Positions 8,523 through 16,390 of a stretch of 32,970 bases of DNA are shown here, piece after piece. The notes under the pieces were generated by a model. That model ran no database searches and was not told the origin of the DNA. It worked only from the letters and a program-made list of their open reading frames with translations. The stretch's first letter is position 1. Every line of letters starts with the position of its first letter. Location: NCBI GenBank assembly GCA_019636245.1, contig JAHBXX010000050.1:1-32970 (forward strand). Reading direction: 5' to 3'. Source of the stretch: Planctomycetota bacterium. Lineage in GTDB: Bacteria; Planctomycetota; UBA1135; UBA2386. Made by a program: the position numbers and the translations under genes.

Positions 8523-10211
8523 ATGACGCGCTGGGTTCGCCCCCTGACCGTCGGCGCCGTGGCGTCGCTGCTCGCGCCGGCTCTGGCGCAGGATCCGCCG
8601 CCCGCGACCGATCCGGCCGCCGGCAGCCGCCTGCCGGACTTCGAACCCTTCCCGTCGCGCTGGTTCGCGCCGGGGCGGGCCGTCGCCGGCGTGGAACCGC
8701 CGCCGTACGTGATCAACACCACGGCCAGCCCGTGGAATCCGTACCGCCAGAACCTGCTGAAGGGCGACTTCCCGCTGCCCGGCACCGAAGACGTGTTCTT
8801 CTCGCTGACGGCGACGAACCGCCTGTTCGTGGAAGCGCGCGACGTGCCGACGCCGTCCGGCATCACCGGCCCCGGCCCGGTGAGCCCGAACGCCTTCGGC
8901 GACGGCAAGCAGACCTTCCTGCAGGACGACCTGGCGATCTCGTTCGACCTGTTCCGCGGCCAGCAGGCGTTCAAGCCCGTCGACTGGCGCGTGCGCCTGA
9001 CGCCGGTGTTCAACTACACGCGGCTCGACGTCAACGAGGTCGGCGTCGTCGTCATCGACCCGGCGCAGGGCACCACGCGCGAACGCGGCGACGTCACCCT
9101 GCAGGAGGCGTTCCTCGAGTACCACCTGTTCGACTGGAACGACCGCTACGACTTCGCCAGCGTCGAGATCGGCGTGCTGCCGTTCCGCAGCGACTTCCGC
9201 GGCTTCGTGTTCGAGGACACGAACCTGGGCGTGCGCTTCTTCGGCAACGCCGACAACAACAAGTGGCAGTACAACCTGGCCTTCTTCGACCAGCTCGACA
9301 AGGACACCAACTCGCAGCTGGTCCGCTACGAGGACCGCAACCAGAACGTCCTGATCGCCAACGTCTACCGCCAGGACTGGCCGGTGGTCGGCTACACCAC
9401 GTCGCTGTCGTTCCACTACAACCGCGACCGGCGCGGCCTCGAGTTCGACGACAACGGCTTCCTGCTGGCGCCCGCCCCGGTCGGCAACTTCACCAGCAAC
9501 AAGCTCGACGCCTACTACCTCGGCTGGACCGGCGAAGGCCACCTCGGCCGCTGGAACATCACCCACGCCTTCTACCAGGTGTTCGGCAGCGAGTCGCAGA
9601 ACGCGATCGCCGCCCGCGCCACCGACGTCAACGCGCAGCTGCTGGCCGGCGAACTGTCGTACGACATCGACTGGTGGCGGCCGCGCGTGTTCGCGCTGTG
9701 GGCCTCGGGCGACAGCGACCCGCGCGACGGCAAGGCGGAGGGCTTCAGCGCCATCGTCGACAACCCGGCCTTCGGCGGCGCCGGCTTCTCGTTCTGGAAC
9801 TCGCAGGCGCTGAAGTTCGTCGGCACCAACCTGACGACGCCCGGCAGCCCGCTCGCCGACCTGCGCACGTCGAAGACGCAGGGGCAGTCCAACTTCGTCA
9901 ATCCGGGCGTGCTGCTGATCGGCGCGGCCGTCGACGCCGAGCTGACGCCGAAGTGGCGGGCGCAGGTGGGCTTCACCTACCTGCGCTTCGACCGCACGGC
10001 GACGCTCGAGTACCTGCTGCAGGCGGCGAACATCAGCAAGTCGATCGGCACCGAGCTGTTCATCGGCACCCAGTACCGCCCGTTCCTGACCAACAACGTG
10101 ATCCTCCAGTTCGGCGGCGGGATGCTGCTGCCCGACGACGGTTTCACGCGCGTCTACGACTCGGACGACATCCGCTACAACGTGTTCACGAACATCCTGC
10201 TGACCTGGTAG
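8523..10211 (+). CDS. Outer-membrane beta-barrel (porin-like) protein of the cytochrome cluster
   Basis: The 562-aa protein starts with a signal peptide (MTRWVRPLTVGAVASLLAPALA, cut before QDPP). The mature chain is rich in alternating hydrophobic and polar beta-strand patterns with many aromatic residues, such as YDFASVEIGVLPF and WQYNLAFFDQL. It ends in YNVFTNILLTW, with a terminal aromatic residue like the C-terminal strand recognised by the BAM machinery. No named porin family is recognised with certainty. GAGG at 8514-8517 lies 5 nt before ATG 8523. Between a 17-heme cytochrome gene and a lipoprotein gene 5 nt downstream, it is the natural candidate for the barrel that insulates cytochromes across the outer membrane, as MtrB or OmbB do. 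At 562 aa it is shorter than MtrB (about 700), so the barrel may be smaller. Confidence 0.75.
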   Translation: MTRWVRPLTVGAVASLLAPALAQDPPPATDPAAGSRLPDFEPFPSRWFAPGRAVAGVEPPPYVINTTASPWNPYRQNLLKGDFPLPGTEDVFFSLTATNRLFVEARDVPTPSGITGPGPVSPNAFGDGKQTFLQDDLAISFDLFRGQQAFKPVDWRVRLTPVFNYTRLDVNEVGVVVIDPAQGTTRERGDVTLQEAFLEYHLFDWNDRYDFASVEIGVLPFRSDFRGFVFEDTNLGVRFFGNADNNKWQYNLAFFDQLDKDTNSQLVRYEDRNQNVLIANVYRQDWPVVGYTTSLSFHYNRDRRGLEFDDNGFLLAPAPVGNFTSNKLDAYYLGWTGEGHLGRWNITHAFYQVFGSESQNAIAARATDVNAQLLAGELSYDIDWWRPRVFALWASGDSDPRDGKAEGFSAIVDNPAFGGAGFSFWNSQALKFVGTNLTTPGSPLADLRTSKTQGQSNFVNPGVLLIGAAVDAELTPKWRAQVGFTYLRFDRTATLEYLLQAANISKSIGTELFIGTQYRPFLTNNVILQFGGGMLLPDDGFTRVYDSDDIRYNVFTNILLTW

Positions 10212-10216
10212 CGCCC

Positions 10217-11989
10217 ATGCCCTCCATCCACCGCTGCTCCCCGCTCGGCCTGTTCGTCGGCCTGTCGGCCATCGCGGGGCTCGGCCTCGCCGCGTGCGGC
10301 AGCGCCAAGGGCACGTCCCTGCCGGTGCTGCCCGTGTTCGGCGACGTCGTGCCGCTGAGCGCGGCCGACGTGGCGCTGATCCTCGACCGCGCCCTCGCCT
10401 CGATCGACAGCCCCTTCCTGCACGTCGCCGTCGTCGACCGCACCGGCGAGATCCTCGGCGTCGCCAGCACCGCCAGCAACCTGATCCAGGACGAGGACAA
10501 CATCGCCGTCAGCCTGGCCCGCACGACGGCCTACTTCTCCAACAGCCAGGCGCCGCTGTCGTCGCGCACCGTCGAGACGCTGGGCACGTTCCACTTCCCG
10601 CCGGTGTTCTCGCCGCCGTTCGTGCCGTCGGCGGTGCCGCAGAGCGCCGCCGGCCCGGGCGGCCTGCCGGCCCAGAACGACAACACGGTGATCGCGCCGA
10701 CGCGCACCACCAAGGGCATCGCCGGCGTGCCGCAGGGCCCGCTGTGGCAGATCAACGCCACCAACCGCGGCGCCGACATCGCCACCAACCTGACCACGCC
10801 GCCGACGCTCTTCAACCCGGGCTTCGAGTTCCGGCCGTCGCGCAACCTGAACGGCAACACGTTGTTCCCGGCGGCCCCCGGGGTGTCGTTCCCGAGCCCC
10901 GGCATCACCCTGCTGCCCGGCGCCGTCCCGCTCTACAAGCCGAACAGCAGCGGCGTGCCGCGGCTGGTCGGCGGCATCGGCGCCTTCGTGCGGCAGGACG
11001 CGACCGCCGACCCCGACGTCGACGCCGGCGAGTTCGCCGCCATCTCCGGCGCGCGCGGCAGCGGCGCCCCCGGCGACGAGAACTTCTTCTTCGACGCGAT
11101 CCCGCTCGAGGGCGCGATCACCATCGTCGGCATCCTGCTGCCCTACGTGCGCCAGGCCACGCGGCCGGCCGGCTTCGGCCCCGGCCCGGCGGTGCCGAAC
11201 TTCGTCAGCACGACCATCGACGGCCGCGCCGACCCGTTCGGGTTCCTGATCGGCCCGCGCGCCGCCCAATCCGGCGCCCGCGGCGCCAGTGCGGCGCTGC
11301 CCGGCGTCGCCGCGCTGACGCAGGCCGACGTCGAGCAGATCATCGACCAGGTGGTCGCCAGCGCGAACATCACCCGCGCGCAGGTGCGCCTGCCGCTCGG
11401 CAGCGGCGCCAAGGTGATCGCCACCGTGGTCGACACGCGCGGGCTGATCCTGGCGCACTTCCGCATGGAGGACACGCTCTGCGACGCCGTCGACGTCGTG
11501 CCGGCCAAGGCGCGCAGCGTCGTCTACTACTGCCTGCCCAGCGACCTGCCGCAGAGCGCGTTCGCCAACGGCGACACCTGGCCGGGCTTCCCGACCGCCG
11601 ACCTGCGCGGCATCGCGCTGACCACGCGCACGCTCGGCTTCCTGTCGCAGCCGTTCTACCCGCCCGGCATCGACGAGAACCCGCCCGGGCCGCTGTTCGC
11701 GCTGGCGCAGCAGAACCAGCTGCCGGCCCAGGTCGATCGCTGGGGCAACGCGCCGCCCGATCCGGGCTACCAGAACGGCCTGACGTTCTTCCCCGGCTCG
11801 GTGCCGCTCTACAAGAACGGCGAACTGGTCGGCGCGCTCGGCGTGTCCGGCGACGGCGTCGAGCAGAACGACCTGATCGCCTTCGAGGGCGGCCGCGGCT
11901 TCGAGCCGCCGCCGGAGCTGCGCATCGACAACTTCAGCTTCGACGGCGTGCGCCTGCCCTACCTGAAGTTCCCGCAGACGCCGCGCTGA
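10217..11989 (+). CDS. Lipoprotein with two HbpS/GlcG (heme-degrading-like) domains
   Basis: The 590-aa product has a clear lipobox, LAAC, with Cys27 as lipidation site. Two tandem copies of the HbpS/GlcG (PF03928-like) fold are visible. Copy 1 (about 46-300) has VAVVDRTGEILGVAS followed by a helix (SLARTTAYFS) and ends in VGGIGAFVR. Copy 2 (about 366-565) has ATVVDTRGLILAHFRMED and PAKARSVVYY, and ends in the classic VPLYKNGELVGALGVSGDG. Long proline- and glycine-rich insertions separate the halves of each copy. HbpS proteins bind heme or sense redox stress; other family members have unknown roles. The gene begins 5 nt after the barrel gene stop, so it is probably translationally coupled to it and may be an accessory subunit, a heme handler or a sensor of the cytochrome system. 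Confidence 0.75.
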   Translation: MPSIHRCSPLGLFVGLSAIAGLGLAACGSAKGTSLPVLPVFGDVVPLSAADVALILDRALASIDSPFLHVAVVDRTGEILGVASTASNLIQDEDNIAVSLARTTAYFSNSQAPLSSRTVETLGTFHFPPVFSPPFVPSAVPQSAAGPGGLPAQNDNTVIAPTRTTKGIAGVPQGPLWQINATNRGADIATNLTTPPTLFNPGFEFRPSRNLNGNTLFPAAPGVSFPSPGITLLPGAVPLYKPNSSGVPRLVGGIGAFVRQDATADPDVDAGEFAAISGARGSGAPGDENFFFDAIPLEGAITIVGILLPYVRQATRPAGFGPGPAVPNFVSTTIDGRADPFGFLIGPRAAQSGARGASAALPGVAALTQADVEQIIDQVVASANITRAQVRLPLGSGAKVIATVVDTRGLILAHFRMEDTLCDAVDVVPAKARSVVYYCLPSDLPQSAFANGDTWPGFPTADLRGIALTTRTLGFLSQPFYPPGIDENPPGPLFALAQQNQLPAQVDRWGNAPPDPGYQNGLTFFPGSVPLYKNGELVGALGVSGDGVEQNDLIAFEGGRGFEPPPELRIDNFSFDGVRLPYLKFPQTPR

Positions 11990-12013
11990 CCGCGCCGGTC
12001 GGCCGCCGCGGCG

Positions 12014-12952
12014 CTACGGGAAGAGGAAGGCGTGCGCCGCCGTGCTGACGAACACGCCGTTGCGCGCCCGCGCCGACAGCGCTGCCCCCTGCACGATCAC
12101 CGTCGTGCCCGGAAAGTCCGCGGTCGCCACCATCGACCAGGAATCCGTCCAGCCCGGGATGGGCGGCAGGATGCCGGCCTGCAGCAGGATGAGGTTCCAG
12201 CTCCAGAGCCCCGGCAGCGGGTTCGGCAGCGGCCCGCCCGTCGGCGCGACGTCGGCGATCAGCGCGTAGATCTCGCCGTCGAGCAGGCCGAGCGGGTAGC
12301 CGAGTTCGACCAGCAGGGTCGAACCGGGCGGAGCGACGTGCACGACGGGCGCCGCCGCCGGCACGCCGTCGACGGCCGAGCGCAGGACCAGGTGCTCGCC
12401 CGTGCCCGGCAGCAAGGGCGGCGGCAACAGCGTCACCACGGCGCCCCAGTCGCCGTTCGGATCGACGTTGTCGTTGAACAGCGAGTCGTGCGTGCCCAGG
12501 AACAGGTGCGTGGCCCCGGCAGGCACCTGCACGTCGATGCGGTCGTCCCAGCCGGTCCGGCTGCAGAAGAAGTCCTGCGGCACGTCCGTCGGCAGGCTGC
12601 CGTGGTAGGTCGGTCCGCTCAGGAAATCGGGGCCGGCCGCGATGGCGTCGACGACGCGCTGCTGCACGTTCGCCGGCAACAGCGCCGCGCTGCCGCTGAA
12701 CACCGCCGACAGCGCGCGGGAGTTGTCCTGGCCGCCGGTGATGTGACGGAACGCGCCGGTCGAGCCGATGCGCAGCCACTGCCCGGGGGCGAGGCCGAGG
12801 GCTGCCAGATCGACGACGACGGGCGGCAGCGGCGAGTCCTGGTTGGTGCGCAGGTAGGTCGCCCGGGGACTCATCGGGAAGGTCCAGCTCTGGGCGAGGA
12901 CTGCGCTGGCGAATGCGGGGACGAGGAACAAGGCGCGAGGGAAGGCGTGCAT
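12014..12952 (-). CDS. Secreted beta-rich protein, possibly lectin-like
   Basis: The 312-aa protein has a signal peptide (MHAFPRALFLVPAFASAVLA, cut before QSW) and no other membrane segment. Residues about 45-165 contain a segment (VQVPAGATHLFLGTHDSLF, then NDN) resembling galactose-binding, PA-IL-like sandwiches of the type '.PAGA..L.LGi.D..y.DN.G'. The end (VIVQGAALSARARNGVFVST) resembles the end of the C-terminal module in the Kelch protein, the M36 peptidase and the right-edge protein. It was probably assembled from common secreted-protein modules; ligand and role are unknown. No Shine-Dalgarno is evident before the ATG, but the signal peptide supports this start; longer frames add unconserved arginine-rich sequence. 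It is transcribed divergently from the Kelch gene. Confidence 0.7.
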   Translation of the reverse strand: MHAFPRALFLVPAFASAVLAQSWTFPMSPRATYLRTNQDSPLPPVVVDLAALGLAPGQWLRIGSTGAFRHITGGQDNSRALSAVFSGSAALLPANVQQRVVDAIAAGPDFLSGPTYHGSLPTDVPQDFFCSRTGWDDRIDVQVPAGATHLFLGTHDSLFNDNVDPNGDWGAVVTLLPPPLLPGTGEHLVLRSAVDGVPAAAPVVHVAPPGSTLLVELGYPLGLLDGEIYALIADVAPTGGPLPNPLPGLWSWNLILLQAGILPPIPGWTDSWSMVATADFPGTTVIVQGAALSARARNGVFVSTAAHAFLFP

Positions 12953-13140
12953 GCGGGAAGGGCAATCGGCGGCGGCCGGCCGCTGTGACCGGCACGAGGC
13001 ACGCGCCACCCGCAATCCGGACGGGCGCAAGCGGCGTCCGTCGGCTGCCAAGCCGATCCACCCCTGGGTCCGTCGCGGCCTTCGGCCGGCAGAAACCGGC
13101 AGCCGGCTTGGCCTTCCCGCCCGGAACAGCGCCTTGGAGC

Positions 13141-13146
13141 TACCCT
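13141..13146 (+). promoter_or_regulatory. Candidate -10 element (TACCCT) for the Kelch gene
   Basis: GCTACCCT lies 26 nt before the ATG and is followed by a pyrimidine-rich leader with no Shine-Dalgarno. It matches the TAnnnT pattern seen before other first genes in the window. No good -35 at normal spacing was found. Confidence 0.35.
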
Positions 13147-13172
13147 CCCCCCCACTTCTCCGCGCCCCCCCC

Positions 13173-14522
13173 ATGCTCGTCCCCCTCGCCAGCCGCGCTG
13201 CCGCCGTCCTGCTCGCGTCGTCTTCCCTCGCCCTGGCCCAGTGGATCCAGCGCACCCCGGCGAGCGCTCCCACGGCGCGCACCGGCGCCGCGATGGCCTT
13301 CGACCCGAACTCCGCCGGCCTGATCCTGTTCGGCGGCTCGGCGCCCTTGGTCAGCAACCAGACCTGGGCCTACGACGGCACCGCCTGGACCTTGCTCGCC
13401 CCGGCGGCGGCGCCGACGGCCCGCTTCGGCGCCCAGCTCGTCCACGACGTCGCCCGCGGCGTCATGGTGCTCTACGGCGGACTCGCCACCAACATCAGCG
13501 TGCCGCCGCCCAACAGCGACACCTGGGAGTGGGACGGAGTGACGTGGACGCAGGCCGCGCCCACGGCGAACGCCGGCCCGCGTTACCAGTACGGCGCCTG
13601 CTACGACCTCGTGCGCCAACGCACGGTGATCTACGGCGGCGCGACCAGCCAGCTGCTGATCCCGCCCAGCAACCAGACCTGGGAGTACGACGGCGTGACC
13701 TGGACCCAGGTGACGACGACGGGCAACCCCGGTCCGCGCAACCGCCCGGCGATGTGCTACCACTTCGGCCAGAACCGCACGGTGATGTTCGGCGGCTTCG
13801 ACGGCACCAACCTGACCGACTCGACCTGGTTCTACGACGGCTCGACCTGGACCCAGGCGTCGGTCACCGGCAGCAAGCCGTCGCCGCGCAACGCCGCCAG
13901 CATGGTCTACGACGAGGAGCGCGACGTCTGCGTGCTGATGGGCGGCCAGGACGCGACCGGTCCGCTGGCCGACACCTGGACCTTCGACGGCACGAAGTGG
14001 CAGCAGCAGCCGTTCCCGACCCAGCCGGTGCGCGACCACGCGATGGCGTTCGACCCGATCGGGCGCCAGGTCGTGAAGTTCGGCGGCTTCACGGCGGCGC
14101 CGAACACGCTCTCCGACCAGACCTGGGAGTTCGGCACCGGCATCTATGGCTACGGCTGCCCGGGCAGCAACGGCGTGCCGGCGATGGTCGCCACCGGCCC
14201 GGCGCGGCTCGCCCAGCCGTGGACGCTCGACCTCACCAACCTCAACCCGGCCATCAGCCTCGGCGTGATCGCGCTCGGCTTCAGCCGGCTGCCGAACCTC
14301 GACCTGACCTTCGTGCTCGACATGCCCGGCTGCTTCGCGTTCGCGACCCCGGACGTGTTGGTTGACTTCCTCGGTCCCGGCAGCACGGCGAGCTGGAGCT
14401 GGCCGTCGGTGGCCGGCCTGATCGGCGACAGCTTCTACGGCCAGGCGCTGTGCTTCGATCCGGGCGTCAACGGCTTCGGCTTCACGGTCTCGAACGCCGT
14501 CTTCACCACCATCACGTTCTGA
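13173..14522 (+). CDS. Secreted Kelch-repeat beta-propeller protein
   Basis: The 449-aa protein has a signal peptide (MLVPLASRAAAVLLASSSLALA, cut before QWIQR) and about six Kelch repeats between residues 30 and 325. Each has a hydrophobic strand ending in GG (LILFGG, MVLYGG, TVIYGG, TVMFGG, VCVLMGG, VVKFGG) and a 'TWEYDG..WTQ' strand, together one propeller. From about residue 327 (YGYGCPGSNG) a C-terminal module of some 120 residues follows, with DMPGC in the middle and GQALCFDPGVNGFGFTVSN near the end. Proteins of this architecture occur in planctomycetes as exported or surface proteins; binding partner and function are unknown. The leader has no Shine-Dalgarno, and the ATG is supported by the signal peptide. 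The gene converges on the Hcp-like gene with only 17 nt between the stop codons. Confidence 0.85.
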   Translation: MLVPLASRAAAVLLASSSLALAQWIQRTPASAPTARTGAAMAFDPNSAGLILFGGSAPLVSNQTWAYDGTAWTLLAPAAAPTARFGAQLVHDVARGVMVLYGGLATNISVPPPNSDTWEWDGVTWTQAAPTANAGPRYQYGACYDLVRQRTVIYGGATSQLLIPPSNQTWEYDGVTWTQVTTTGNPGPRNRPAMCYHFGQNRTVMFGGFDGTNLTDSTWFYDGSTWTQASVTGSKPSPRNAASMVYDEERDVCVLMGGQDATGPLADTWTFDGTKWQQQPFPTQPVRDHAMAFDPIGRQVVKFGGFTAAPNTLSDQTWEFGTGIYGYGCPGSNGVPAMVATGPARLAQPWTLDLTNLNPAISLGVIALGFSRLPNLDLTFVLDMPGCFAFATPDVLVDFLGPGSTASWSWPSVAGLIGDSFYGQALCFDPGVNGFGFTVSNAVFTTITF

Positions 14523-14560
14523 CCGCCCGACCGCCGCGCTCAGCGCGGCTCGTCGGGCGG
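14523..14560. terminator. Long GC-rich hairpin at a convergent gene junction
   Basis: CCGCCCGAC (14523-14531) pairs perfectly with GTCGGGCGG (14552-14560). Inside it CCGCGCT (14534-14540) pairs with AGCGCGG (14542-14548). The structure starts at the Kelch stop codon and includes the last codons of the converging Hcp-like gene. It lacks a U-tract, so a bidirectional terminator or mRNA 3'-end stabiliser is inferred rather than proved. Confidence 0.5.
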
Positions 14561-15187
14561 GGCGTCCTGCAGGCCACCCCGCAGCACGCCCTTCAGCGCG
14601 TCGATCGCCGCCTTGCCGGCGTTGGCGGCGTGCTCGGCGAGACCCCGTTCGAGCCGCGCGTCGAGCGCGTCCGCCCAGCTGCCCTCGTAGGCGCTGAAGT
14701 CGCAGCCGGTCTCGGTGAAGCTCGTGTTCGGGCCCTCGATGTCCTTGCCGCGCCACTCCCAGTTGATCGCGTCGTAGCTGAAGGCGATCTCCTCGTACTC
14801 GGGGATGGCGCTGTTGTCGCCGACGCGGGCGTTGGGCATCACGCTGCGGATCGAGACGATGCGGGCGTCCTTGAAGTTGATCGTCGCGTGGATCTCCTGC
14901 TGGCCGCCGCCGGGCGGGAAGCGCGTGAACTCGAGGAAGCCGAAGTCGAACTTCACGTGGTCCTTGAACGCCTGCCACAGGGCCGGCGAACTGCGGTCGA
15001 TGTCCTTCTGCACCACCAGCGCCCGGTGCTTGCGGCCCTTGGTCGGCTGGCCGTCGGCGCCGGTGCCGGCGCCGACCTCGTGCGCGACGCCGATCACCAG
15101 GATCTGTCCCTCGCGGTCGCGGAAGCGGGAGCTGCCGACGACCTTGGCGCCGCCGATCTGCAGGGTCAGGTACGCGGTCAGGGCCAT
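14540..15187 (-). CDS. Hcp-like tube protein homologue, copy 1
   Basis: The 215-aa protein resembles the Hcp (type VI secretion tube, PF05638) family. It starts AYLTLQIGGAKVVGSSR, has a central GRKHRALVVQKDIDRSSP matching the family's 'h.p..i.K.iD.sSP.L', an INFKDARIVSIRS strand, and ends the fold with EYEEIAFSYDAINWEW. After that, about 50 residues form a mostly helical tail (LERGLAEHAANAGKAAIDAL) beyond the usual Hcp length of about 160. No signal peptide is present. AAGGAG at 15198-15203 is a strong Shine-Dalgarno for ATG 15187, and the preceding Hcp-like gene ends 3 nt upstream. No sheath, baseplate or TssM/TssL-like gene is in the window, so a role in type VI secretion cannot be assumed. 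Confidence 0.75.
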   Translation of the reverse strand: MALTAYLTLQIGGAKVVGSSRFRDREGQILVIGVAHEVGAGTGADGQPTKGRKHRALVVQKDIDRSSPALWQAFKDHVKFDFGFLEFTRFPPGGGQQEIHATINFKDARIVSIRSVMPNARVGDNSAIPEYEEIAFSYDAINWEWRGKDIEGPNTSFTETGCDFSAYEGSWADALDARLERGLAEHAANAGKAAIDALKGVLRGGLQDAPPDEPR

Positions 15188-15190
15188 CGC

Positions 15191-15898
15191 TCACTTCTCC
15201 TTCAGGGCATCGAGGAACAGCTGCTTGCCTTCGGCCTTGACGAAGTCGCCGAGCTGGCGGCCGACCGCGGTGCCGATGTCGCGGGCGAAGCGGTCGGTCA
15301 GGCGCTTGGCGATCATGTTGCCGTCCGACCGCGAGAAGTCGCCGACGAGCGCCGGCGACTCGGCGCGCGCGACCTGGCCGGCCGACTGCGGGTTGCCGGT
15401 CAGCGCCTCCCAGACGCAGGCGATCGCGTCGTAGGTGAAGGCCACCTCCTCGCACTCCGGCATCGCGCTGTTGGCCGGCACGCGCACGTTGCGCATCCAG
15501 GTGCGGATCGAGGCGATGCGGGCGCCGGTCAGCTGGATCGTCCAGTGCGCCTCCTCCAGCACGCCCGCCGGCCCGCCGCCGGCCGGCGGCACGCGGTAGC
15601 ACTGCAGCACGAACTGCGAGAACACGTCGCCCTCGTCGTGGGCCTTGTGCAGGATCGGCGTGGCGCGGTCGAGCGGCTTGGTGATCACCAGGTGGCCGTG
15701 GTTGCGCCGCGCGCTCGGCCAGCCGGTGCGCGCCAGCGGCCCGGTCTTCTCCTCGCGCTCGGCGGCGACCAGGTGCTCGTAGGCCAGCACGACGATCAGG
15801 CCCTCGCGCGAACGGTCCTTGTCGTCACGCCGGCGCGCCGAGCCGCGCACGGCGCCGACCTTGTTGCCGACCAGCTTCAGGATCGCCGGCAGGGTCAT
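15191..15898 (-). CDS. Hcp-like tube protein homologue, copy 2
   Basis: The 235-aa protein is a paralogue of the next gene, with the same blocks: AILKLVGNKVGAVRGS at the start, a central RNHGHLVITKPLDRATPIL, IQLTGARIASIRTWMRNVRV, and CEEVAFTYDAIACVWEA. The last 60 or so residues form a helical, charged tail (RLTDRFARDIGTAVGRQL) not found in ordinary Hcp. Start ATG 15898 overlaps the stop of the upstream Tat-protein gene (ATGA) and is preceded by GAGG at 7 nt, so the three genes form a tightly coupled unit. Hcp proteins build hexameric rings; two divergent copies with different tails might form mixed rings or one might be an effector-like variant. That is inference. Confidence 0.72.
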   Translation of the reverse strand: MTLPAILKLVGNKVGAVRGSARRRDDKDRSREGLIVVLAYEHLVAAEREEKTGPLARTGWPSARRNHGHLVITKPLDRATPILHKAHDEGDVFSQFVLQCYRVPPAGGGPAGVLEEAHWTIQLTGARIASIRTWMRNVRVPANSAMPECEEVAFTYDAIACVWEALTGNPQSAGQVARAESPALVGDFSRSDGNMIAKRLTDRFARDIGTAVGRQLGDFVKAEGKQLFLDALKEK

Positions 15899-16332
15899 GG
15901 CTGCACCTCGTTCGTCCGGTCGTCGTCGGTCGCGAGATCGGCAGGGTCCAACGCCAGCAGCGCGCCGGCGAAGCAGCCAACGCCGCCCTCGGCGGCGGCA
16001 TCGTGACCCCAGCAGCGCACGTGCACCGGCCGACCGGCGGCCTGCGCGGCCGCCGCCAGCGCGAAGCCGCGCGGCTCGGGCACGCACAGCCCGCTGCGGC
16101 CATCGGCCAGCTGCAGGTGCACGCGGCCATCCCACGACCGGCACGCCGTCACCGTCGCCAGTTCGGGCGCGCCCGCCCCGGCGACGCCGCGGAAACGGGC
16201 GAGCGCCGCGGCCAGGGCCATGGTCCGATGGCGGGCGAGCGGCGCCTGGCCCAGCCCTACGCCGGCTCCGCCGGCCAGGGCGGCGCCAGCGGCCGCCGCT
16301 CGGAACACGTCACGTCGATTCCAGTCGCTCAC
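15895..16332 (-). CDS. Small Tat-exported protein of unknown function
   Basis: The 145-aa product begins MSDWNRRDVFRAAAAGAALA, a typical twin-arginine signal (RRDVFRA followed by an alanine/glycine core), which predicts export in a folded state. The mature part of about 115 residues has four cysteines, in ACRSW, LCVPE, RCWGH and GCFAG. Its strands, such as VHLQLADG and HVRCWGHD, suggest a small beta fold; I do not recognise the family. GTG 16332 is chosen because GGAGG lies 7 nt upstream and the Tat signal starts there. Its stop overlaps the ATG of the downstream Hcp-like gene. A terminator upstream makes it the first gene of its unit. Confidence 0.65.
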   Translation of the reverse strand: MSDWNRRDVFRAAAAGAALAGGAGVGLGQAPLARHRTMALAAALARFRGVAGAGAPELATVTACRSWDGRVHLQLADGRSGLCVPEPRGFALAAAAQAAGRPVHVRCWGHDAAAEGGVGCFAGALLALDPADLATDDDRTNEVQP

Positions 16333-16347
16333 GCATTGCCTCCAGCC

Positions 16348-16373
16348 GGAGCAGCGATGCGCCGGCCGCGAAC
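16348..16373 (-). promoter_or_regulatory. Conserved leader motif, copy A (before Tat/Hcp unit)
   Basis: Read on the minus strand this is GTTC-GC-GGCCG-G-CGCATCGCTGCTCC. The last 14 bases, a GGCCG block and the GTTC recur at 19709-19733 before another unit. The motif ends 16 nt before the GTG start, against 17 nt in the other copy. It could be a promoter core, an operator or a 5'-UTR element. Confidence 0.45.
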
Positions 16374-16390
16374 CGCATGGGGAAGGCGAG

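Noticed and set aside
8380..8526. A 48-codon frame ending in an ATGA overlap with the barrel gene
   Set aside because: The overlap is suggestive of a leader peptide, but there is no Shine-Dalgarno and the composition is arginine- and proline-rich without any recognisable feature.
1992..9566. A very long open frame on the minus strand (over 2500 codons) antisense to the cytochrome cluster
   Set aside because: It is a by-product of high GC content with few stop codons. Its translation is low-complexity arginine, valine, alanine and glycine with no domain, while the plus strand has heme motifs, signal peptides and Shine-Dalgarno sequences.
12953..13172. Promoter for the minus-strand lectin-like gene in the divergent region
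   Set aside because: No TAnnnT element is present on the minus strand close to the start codon and nothing else is convincing.
14540..15898. Calling the two Hcp-like genes a type VI secretion locus
   Set aside because: No sheath, baseplate, membrane-complex or ClpV gene is in the window, and both proteins are longer than usual Hcp.
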